This document shows, piece after piece, positions 58,901 to 64,000 of a stretch of DNA of 64,000 bases. Numbering within the stretch: position 1 is the stretch's first letter; every line of letters begins with the position of its first letter. The translations under genes were made by a program, and so were the position numbers. This DNA comes from Prostheceraeus crozeri (Eukaryota > Platyhelminthes > Polycladida > Euryleptidae). Under the pieces are notes generated by a model, which was given only the letters and a program-made list of their open reading frames with translations, was not told where the DNA came from and made no database searches. The stretch is from positions 1 to 64,000 of the forward strand of contig CAJQUW010001797.1 of NCBI GenBank assembly GCA_907163375.1, given 5' to 3'.

Positions 58901-59849
58901 TGCCTTCCATATTTAGCTCAGATGTCCACTCACTATATGATTTTACTTCATTCCTTGAATAAGGTACTTCATTATAATGCAATATTGATAAAACTGCATA
59001 TAGGAAGCAATCATTTGCATTTGAATTAACATTAATGACAGCTTTAGAGTTTTTTAACTTCTTTGGTAGAGGAAATGATTGTCCACCTGACAGTATTGGA
59101 CTTGTTATTACATTGAACTCTATATTTTGTACATCATCTATAATCCAATTGCTACCCTTTTTTGTGAAGGCTTCAATATGATTTATTAGACTATTTAGAT
59201 GATCCTGAAACCAAGCATCATAGTCATAAATATAGTTTGAGGATGATGAGGTAAAGTGTGCGAGAAAAGTTTCTTCTTCTTGAGGATTAGAACGGACATA
59301 ACGAATTTGTGCAATCAGACGACCGCGCAATTGATAGTTCCTTAGTAAGTCAGACACTAAATTCCCTAACATGGAACGCATGCTTTCTAAAAATGATGTT
59401 ATGTCCACAGTAGGTGTTGTTGGCGTGATATCATACACACGTGCATGGCCATTGAGTGCGCTTTCACTGAGACTAACAGTTCCATAGTTATTATGCATAT
59501 TCATCTCACTATTTGTGTTATGTACATTCATATGCTGTCGAAATCTACTTATAGAGTTATACGTTTTGCCACACCGAGAGCAGTATTGCATAAAGTTTTG
59601 TATGTTAGTTGAAGCGCTGGTTGTTGGCTTAGAAGTAGATCTATTTTGATTATTTGAATTTGACTCTGTTATGCTATCATTCGGTTTATTATTGCATACA
59701 AGTTTATGCCTCTTAAGATTATCCATCCTATTCGTCTTATATGGACACTTGCTACATTGATACGTTTTTCCTAACTTACAAAATTTTTCATGTCGTTGCA
59801 AATTGCCTATGAGAGTGAACACTTTTCCACACTTGGTACAGACAACCAT
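55992..59849 (-). CDS. Protein-primed family B DNA polymerase with zinc fingers (Polinton POLB)
   Basis: 1285 residues. The N-terminus has C2H2 fingers at about 4-24, 32-52 and 90-110, and a fourth at about 395-415. A module at 275-380 (NANDCFLYAVLSILHYNEVP to LLILNNGAAHYC) has an OTU-protease-like look. An HNH/endonuclease VII-like insert is at 533-566 (CCNKCKSKF, RDHDHITGRYR, CRKCN). The exonuclease has IYADIECYI (about 446), HNFKNYDSH (about 581) and YLKLDVLLLAD (about 740). The polymerase has LDVNNLYGSSL (about 838), KNNSLYGKTMEN (about 1009) and CGGDTDSFF (about 1105). It would copy the element from protein-primed ends. It is the typical leftward gene, with a TATATAAGG promoter. Confidence 0.95.
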   Translation of the reverse strand: MVVCTKCGKVFTLIGNLQRHEKFCKLGKTYQCSKCPYKTNRMDNLKRHKLVCNNKPNDSITESNSNNQNRSTSKPTTSASTNIQNFMQYCSRCGKTYNSISRFRQHMNVHNTNSEMNMHNNYGTVSLSESALNGHARVYDITPTTPTVDITSFLESMRSMLGNLVSDLLRNYQLRGRLIAQIRYVRSNPQEEETFLAHFTSSSSNYIYDYDAWFQDHLNSLINHIEAFTKKGSNWIIDDVQNIEFNVITSPILSGGQSFPLPKKLKNSKAVINVNSNANDCFLYAVLSILHYNEVPYSRNEVKSYSEWTSELNMEGISTPVSIKDIPKFEKNNDIKINIHFYENGLKGVRYNSNFTGRQTVNILLILNNGAAHYCGIPKLSRLYRRTLKRHKYFCERCTQSFTYKTTLERHFQFCIRGKAQIEKMPTDLKVLTSSMEYQLSPPLVIYADIECYIDNKIHKPAAIGAYHVWHNALQSKFENKYYLFEGENYIIGFLHHLETVAQDLYDNQCATTRQPMTLSADEKARHENAECCNKCKSKFSDEVIKVRDHDHITGRYRQTLCRKCNLRLRLNRRELPIFFHNFKNYDSHIVCYKAIGRMKSWKLDVVAATAEKYITLSASVPVNEYKGKTVYFKLKFLDSYQFLSASLSELAKGLQTYEHVETLRVEFPQLSDNVLYQKGVFPYSYFKNLNTLTEDCLPPQFEFYNDLTREHCSDSEYEHANKAWIEFNCSTFGDYMLAYLKLDVLLLADIFEVFRALSQREDEVDPVHFVSLPHLSFTSALNFSSNDPPHYIQDENMYNLFERGIRGGMTFTNIHRARARIEELGNNIHESRHLTYLDVNNLYGSSLSRNLPHSNFKWLNESELDNFLNEENVQNIDDDGEIGYIFDLDLEYPAAIHDDTADFPLAPEMQMIEKRMFSHYMKNLYEKVRPNTHFSSIKKLLLHQFDRENYVVHYSILKFYLTMGMRIKKIHSGIKFTQKPWLKTYIDMNSQKRAQSNTDFEKSFYKLKNNSLYGKTMENVRRRKKFKLVNNEKQLLKLSNHPLYVQHKIFDEDLVGMEMYKPSIVLNKLIYVGQAVLDYSKLEMYQLYYNDLKGCPLINRTRLCGGDTDSFFLCLYTSPSVRLEDILLYFGEKFDSSNYDSHHRLYSTTNKARLDCFKDEFAGKLLEEMILLKPKMYSMKYLDSTNHSIKRAKGIQRAAVKKLKHDDYRSVYYSENDTTEDMTIINSKNHIVSTKSFRKRGLSLWEDKRCWLDKNLSLPYGHYSLGLPPPSKRRRCLPVTGDVE

Positions 59850-59875
59850 GATTATTGATGAGGATTGAAATTAGC

Positions 59876-59920
59876 AAGCCCTTATATACATCTACCAGCT
59901 AATGACGTCAGCGTCATCAC
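59876..59920 (-). promoter_or_regulatory. Polymerase promoter: TATATAAGGG with CRE sites
   Basis: Read on the minus strand, GTATATAAGGGC (near 59,879-59,890) lies about 30 bp before the polymerase ATG. TGACGTCA (59,903-59,910) and GGTGATGACGC lie just upstream, with a CCAAT box (plus-strand reading) at about 59,924. Confidence 0.6.
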
Positions 59921-60024
59921 CAGCCAATACCGTATGTTCCGATCTGTTGTAAAGACAAAACACATATAATTTCAACAATTATTTTTTTCAAAAAAAGAAG
60001 AAAATAAAAGTTAAAGTAATAAAG

Positions 60025-62040
60025 TTACAGTCTGACACATTTAACAATACCACTATGGTAGAGTTTTAGGTGACTGCAGCTGTCACTACAGCCACCCAAA
60101 TCGTCCATCCTCGTAAGGCGCACTCTTCTGATGCCATTTTGGGAGCATTCCAGGTGCACAAGCGTTTCTTTTTTATGCTGTTGGCTGGTGGTAACTTGGG
60201 AGGCCAACAGGAGGTTTGATTGAGTAATATTTCTTAGAGACTCAATCAAACCTCTATTGTCCTCCTCCAACTTAGCCTCGCGGGCCTCAGCCTCCTTTAG
60301 GCGCTCTTGGCAAGGACGGAGTTGCACCTCAACGTCTTGTACCTCTTCTGCTGTCGCGTCGAGATCCACATCATACTGCCGGACAGGGAGAGCAGCTGGA
60401 GGTGCGGGCGCAGCAGCGTGAGGGGAAGGATCTGCGGCTGGGATCGGACAGGAAGGAGCTGCGGCTGGGATCGGAGAAGAAGGAGCTGCGGCTGGGATCG
60501 AAGAGGAAGGAGCCAGTGTCATCATCGGCGATAATGGAAGGCGCACACTCCAGCTCGGAGAAGCCCGGATGTGGCTGAACGAGACTTCCTCCTGAGATGC
60601 ACACATCGCGGAGTCCTGTAATCGAAAGAAACAATTGTTTATCATCTATTTAGCATTTTACCATTGATGAGATACAAAAGTGAATTTCTCTTACCTCCGG
60701 CTGGATTGTGACCTTCTGATCGGTTCCAACCTCCGTCTCACGGGGCAACGAGTCATTCTAAAAGATAAATCAATCTATTACAAACAAAAAACATATTTTA
60801 ATAGAAAATTCTGTACTCATGCAGTTGACCAACTTTGATACTTACATTTGTAACAGGATCATCATCCTCATCGGAAGAAGATGTCGGGGAAGAAGTCGCT
60901 GACGACGTTTCCTCATCAGATGAAGTCGCTGATGAGGTTTCATCGTCCTCTGATGAGGACTCCCGAATAGGATACGGCTTTTCCTCATTCTCTTCCACCG
61001 ATGTACTGGTCGCTGGCGTCGAAAGGAAACTTCGATGCTTCCTGAGGGACAGCGATCGCGCAACCTGCAGAGAAAAATAATATAACATGTTCGCAACTCA
61101 TTGAGAAGCATACATGTTCTTGGAAATACTTCATGCATTGAGAAATATTATTGACAAATAACTAAACAATGACACTTACGGGACTAGGAAGACACATCTT
61201 CTCCGGTATACTGTTCACACCTGTAAACAGCTGAAGAAAAGAACATATTCAATTTCGCATAAAGAGCTAATGAATAACTTTAATACTTACATTTCTCAAG
61301 CATTCAGCCGCTTTCTCCTCTTCAAAACTGATACAATTCTGTTGAGGCAACTCACTCTGAAATGTTGTGACAATGTTGAAATACTTTTTACATGATAGAA
61401 TAATTAATGGAGTAAATGTATTCTCACATTTTTAGTGACGATCTTTTTCTGAATTAAGACCTTGGTCTTCTTAGGAGGAGGCATCTCATCATTATCCTGA
61501 AATGATTAAACGATATATGTTTTTATGTATAATGGACCAATAATTAATTTATTCGGATTTAAGAAGCTATCCTTTGAAGGTTTTATGTATGATTGGCAGA
61601 ACTCACCTCAAAATCGCTTAAGGTGTCATCGATGAACTGTCGTGACTTGGGGGCTTTCTTTGGGGCTCGGGACTTGATAGGTTTCTTTATTGCTGTAGGC
61701 TCATCAACCTGTGAAAGGACACCTTCCATCGGCCTCTCCTTTTGAAATAACCGCTCCAACCTCCTCTTTTCAGCCTTTGAGGTGAGGTTGATTCCCTTCC
61801 TCCCATTTTGTTGAGCACATGGTGTATGTTTCTCAATGAATGCCTTAGAGGCTTCGGTATTAACCTTTTCAGTACTCCGTTTATATGACTTGCAGGTTAG
61901 GCAGTACAGATACGTGCATTCACTTTTGAAGATACAGTTCTTGTGGCCGCTCTTATTAGCATGTCGAACGGGTATTTTGCACGTTTCACAGAAATGAAAA
62001 ATTAGGCGCTGTCGTGCAAGACTCTCTTGTCGGACCATCT
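60025..62040 (-). CDS. Seven-coding-exon gene of unknown function at the polymerase end of the Polinton
   Basis: Exons on the minus strand: 62040-61607, 61496-61428, 61356-61291, 61230-61180, 61064-60846, 60757-60695 and 60615-60025. Each has a canonical GT donor and AG acceptor; from ATG 62,038 every coding exon is a multiple of three, so all introns are phase 0. The product is about 496 residues: an N-terminal Cys/His cluster (FCETCKIPVRHANKSGHKNC, then CTYLYCLTC), a basic stretch, a Ser/Glu-rich acidic middle, Ala/Pro repeats (SSPIPAAAP) and a coiled coil (RLKEAEAREAKLEEDNRGLI). It may be a captured regulator or a neighbouring host gene. Its TATATAAAG promoter resembles those of the element. 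Confidence 0.75.
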
Positions 62041-62800
62041 CTGTGGAGGAAAAAAATTTGATTATAATTTTATCTCTTATTAAATGAGAACTCATTTATA
62101 TATCACCAACAAAACATTATGAAGTACTAACTTGATATTGAATAAATCTTAGAAAGATTTGAAATCTGAAGTTGAAATTGAAACCGAAAGTCGAAAGTTT
62201 AATTTTCATTCGAAGACGGTTTGCTCATAGAAAGAGTTGAAATTTACAAGTAGCTGTCTTGAAATTATTTAATTTCGAAATTAATTTGATGAAATGAAAG
62301 TGAAATTTCGAAAATTTCAACCAATCCTCAATTTGTTTAATTAAACAAGTTTGAATTTTATACATCTGTTAGCAGATGACAGACTGAATATTTAAAATGG
62401 ATGAAGGCTTTATTTAGGTATCTTTTATTTATAAACAAACTGTGAAAATCTTGTTGATTCAAATACACTTACATTTAAACTGATATATTCATGTCTCTCG
62501 CTCAGTGACTTAATATAGGATGAAAAATTAAAAAAAAACATGGTTAATAATATAACATAAAGTGTTCCTATCCTAAAAACCCAAGCTTCTATATTTAAAG
62601 CTATTTGGTTATAAAAACTTAATAAAGTTCCTACTCCCGAATATCCTATAAAGTAGCACAACATGACAATGAAACTCACTTCAGAATTGTAATAAGAACC
62701 GGAGAACGGAGGAACGAAGAACGACGTCTGTTATGGACACTAAATAATTTGAAAATGAGTGAAAATTCGTTGTGTGCAACTTCTTTATATATGAAATTGA
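62041..62800 (-). promoter_or_regulatory. Upstream region and leader of the spliced gene
   Basis: On the minus strand TCATATATAAAGAA (62,781-62,794) is a TATA box, with GTGATGTCAT (CRE-like) about 35 bp upstream. Donor-like sites (GTGAGT near 62,676 and GTAAGT at 62,472-62,467) suggest one or two non-coding leader exons before the acceptor at 62,041. Intronic sequence is AT-rich and has no other gene. Confidence 0.45.
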
Positions 62801-63109
62801 CAAAGCAACTATGAACAAAGACCTTATGACATCACATCTTGGAATTGGTACGGTTAAACAAAATTGATAACTCAAACAAGAATTGGAACAGCTGGTTTAT
62901 TTTTAACCTTAGAAATGGAAGTGCCATCATATGTGTTGAAAGATTTCTACATGTAAACAGTAGAGTGAATTCAAAGTAATATGAACTGATGGACTGATGG
63001 ACTGATGTATTATTTGATATACATGTTATTATTAATAGTCATATAATGATTCATATTTGAAGTTATAAAACGTGTGGTTTGAATAGAACATTAAAATTTG
63101 AATTAAGCG

Positions 63110-63215
63110 CTAAATTTCGAAAATTCAAATTTCGCGCCAAAATTCGAATAATCAAATCTAAAGATTTTTTCGAAAATTTGAATTTCGCGCCAAAATTCAA
63201 ATAATCAAATTAAAA
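63110..63215. repeat. Two 53-bp direct repeats, each with TTTCGCGCC
   Basis: TTTCGCGCCAAAATTC lies at 63,130 and 63,183 in copies 53 bp apart, each followed by ATAATCAAAT. TTTCGCGC matches the E2F consensus. It lies between the spliced gene and the TTAGGG array. Confidence 0.65.
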
Positions 63216-63218
63216 TAC

Positions 63219-63325
63219 TAGGTTAGGGTTAAGGGTTAGGGTTAGGGTTAGGGTTAGGGTTAAGGTTAGGGTTAGGGTTAGGGTTAGGGTTAGGGTTAGG
63301 GTTAGGGTTACGGTTAGGGTTAGGG
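63219..63325 (+). repeat. Interstitial telomere-type repeat, TTAGGG
   Basis: About 17 units of TTAGGG in one orientation with a few variants (TTAAGGG, TTAAGG, TTACGG). DNA continues on both sides, so this is not a chromosome end in this window. The motif matches the telomere of most animals except arthropods and nematodes. Confidence 0.93.
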
Positions 63326-63360
63326 AAGCAAGAAGAGTATCTATGGCACCCGGAACCCAT

Positions 63361-63460
63361 GGGCAAATAAATTTTCGAGTGCGCGAAGCGCACGAAAAAA
63401 TTTATTTACCCTATAATCCGAAAAATTTCGAGGGCGCGAAGCGCCCGAGAAATTTTGAGG
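63361..63460. repeat. Two long hairpins with GCGAAGCGC tips
   Basis: The first (63,361-63,411) pairs GGGCAAATAAATTTTCGAGT with its far arm around GCGCGAAGCGC. The second (about 63,423-63,457) pairs AAAATTTCGAGGGCGC with GCGCCCGAGAAATTTT. A run of C (about 63,462-63,472) follows. The tips CTCG..GC-TTC-GC..CTCG resemble the inner hairpin at 44.5 kb. Confidence 0.75.
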
Positions 63461-63556
63461 CCCCCCCCCCAACTAGCATTTTTAGTTGTAAAACTTTAAC
63501 TTTGAAAATTTGTAAACTTAGTCATTTTTGTAAAAAAACTTGGAATTTTTCAAGTT

Positions 63557-63900
63557 GCATACAGATGCATACAACTAGGATTTTTTCATCAAATGGGTAC
63601 ATACAATATATCATTCGAATGCTCTTTTCATGCTGATTCTAATGGTGTATTGTATGACACATGTATGACATATAACTAGAGAGCTACATGTCTTTAAAGA
63701 ATGGCTAAAAACTTAGTGAATTTAAAAATCTAACATTTGTCTGCTTGCATACAGTTGCATACAACTAGGATTTTCCCATCGAATAGGTACATACCTTATA
63801 TCATTCTAAAGGTCTTTTCATTCTCATTCTTATGGTGTCGTGTATGACACATGTATGATATCATCCTGGACTGCTACAAGCATTTTAAAATTAACAACAT
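63557..63900. repeat. Tandem duplication, 190-bp period
   Basis: GCATACAGATGCATACAACT at 63,557 recurs as GCATACAGTTGCATACAACT at 63,747, and similarity runs on through TATATCATTC, CTTTTCAT and TGTATGACACATGTATGA in both copies. It is non-coding; the array may continue outside the window. Confidence 0.75.
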
Positions 63901-64000
63901 AACTGTTTCTTTAAAAGTTATATGTTCCTATTTATTTCAAGTTGAAGTCTTCATACTTGATTTTTTTGTTTCAATTCAGTTATTGAACATCATTAATTGT

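Larger units (their letters stand above)
44400..63200. mobile_element. Polinton/Maverick (virus-like DNA element), boundaries approximate
   Basis: The family's core set is present: protein-primed family B polymerase, chromodomain integrase, packaging ATPase, adenain-like protease, and major and minor capsid proteins. Genes from 45.4 to 54.6 kb run rightward and those from 54.8 to 62.0 kb run leftward, meeting near 54.7 kb. The size (about 18 kb) is normal. I could not match terminal inverted repeats, so both edges are estimates; the hairpin clusters at 44.4 and 63.4 kb are candidate edges. It looks largely whole, with none to about two breaks, and therefore young. It is described as a fossil. 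Confidence 0.9.

Noticed and set aside
63219-63325. A true chromosome end
   Set aside because: Ordinary sequence continues for nearly 700 bp beyond the array and its orientation does not cap the window.
44400-64000. Terminal inverted repeats of the Polinton
   Set aside because: I compared 44.3-45.4 kb with the reverse of 62.8-64.0 kb by eye and found only similar hairpin architecture, no long match, so no ends are claimed.

Overview
This is animal nuclear DNA: AT-rich, mostly non-coding, and full of transposons and satellites. The host gene I can support is a seven-repeat protocadherin whose ectodomain is one long exon (about 7.31-9.84 kb, minus strand). Canonical splice sites and polyA signals rule out a prokaryote. 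The telomere-type TTAGGG array at 63.2 kb argues against arthropods and nematodes. A spiralian such as a mollusc or flatworm would fit, but I cannot fix the species.

Region by region: 0-7 kb is intergenic with a fold-back repeat, a PIF/Harbinger 5' fragment and a 260-bp MITE. 7.3-9.9 kb is the protocadherin exon. 10-16 kb is nearly empty apart from a LINE scrap at 14.8 kb. 16-18.2 kb holds pieces of a piggyBac-like family, partly folded into a palindrome. 18.5-21.8 kb is a 32-bp satellite of about 105 copies. 22.9-25.4 kb is a decayed piggyBac-like element bounded by matching ends, followed at once by a 31-bp satellite with a 248-bp higher-order period. 29.6-31.7 kb is a 2.1-kb pure purine tract. 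36,251-42,868 is a complete but dead hAT element with a perfect 8-bp target duplication, carrying a nested LINE scrap. 43.0-44.3 kb is a Crypton-type tyrosine recombinase.

From about 44.4 kb to about 63 kb lies a Polinton/Maverick, treated here as a fossil virus-like element. It looks recent: its core parts are each in a single open frame, with perhaps none to two breaks. Its rightward genes are a UBA/RING protein, small proteins, a conserved protein of unknown role, packaging ATPase, a second unknown protein, chromodomain integrase, minor capsid, basic core protein, major capsid and adenain-like protease. Its leftward genes are a family B protein-primed polymerase with zinc fingers, an unknown protein and a TATA-binding-protein-like protein. 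At the polymerase end is a seven-coding-exon gene of unknown function in which every intron is phase 0.

The most interesting signals are in this element. It encodes a two-repeat TBP homologue. Several of its genes have near-identical TATATAAGG boxes with AP-1/CRE-like sites just upstream. Three stem-loops with a conserved loop and compensating stem changes sit between the polymerase and the next leftward gene. Together these suggest an element with its own promoter-recognition system. I did not find its terminal inverted repeats.
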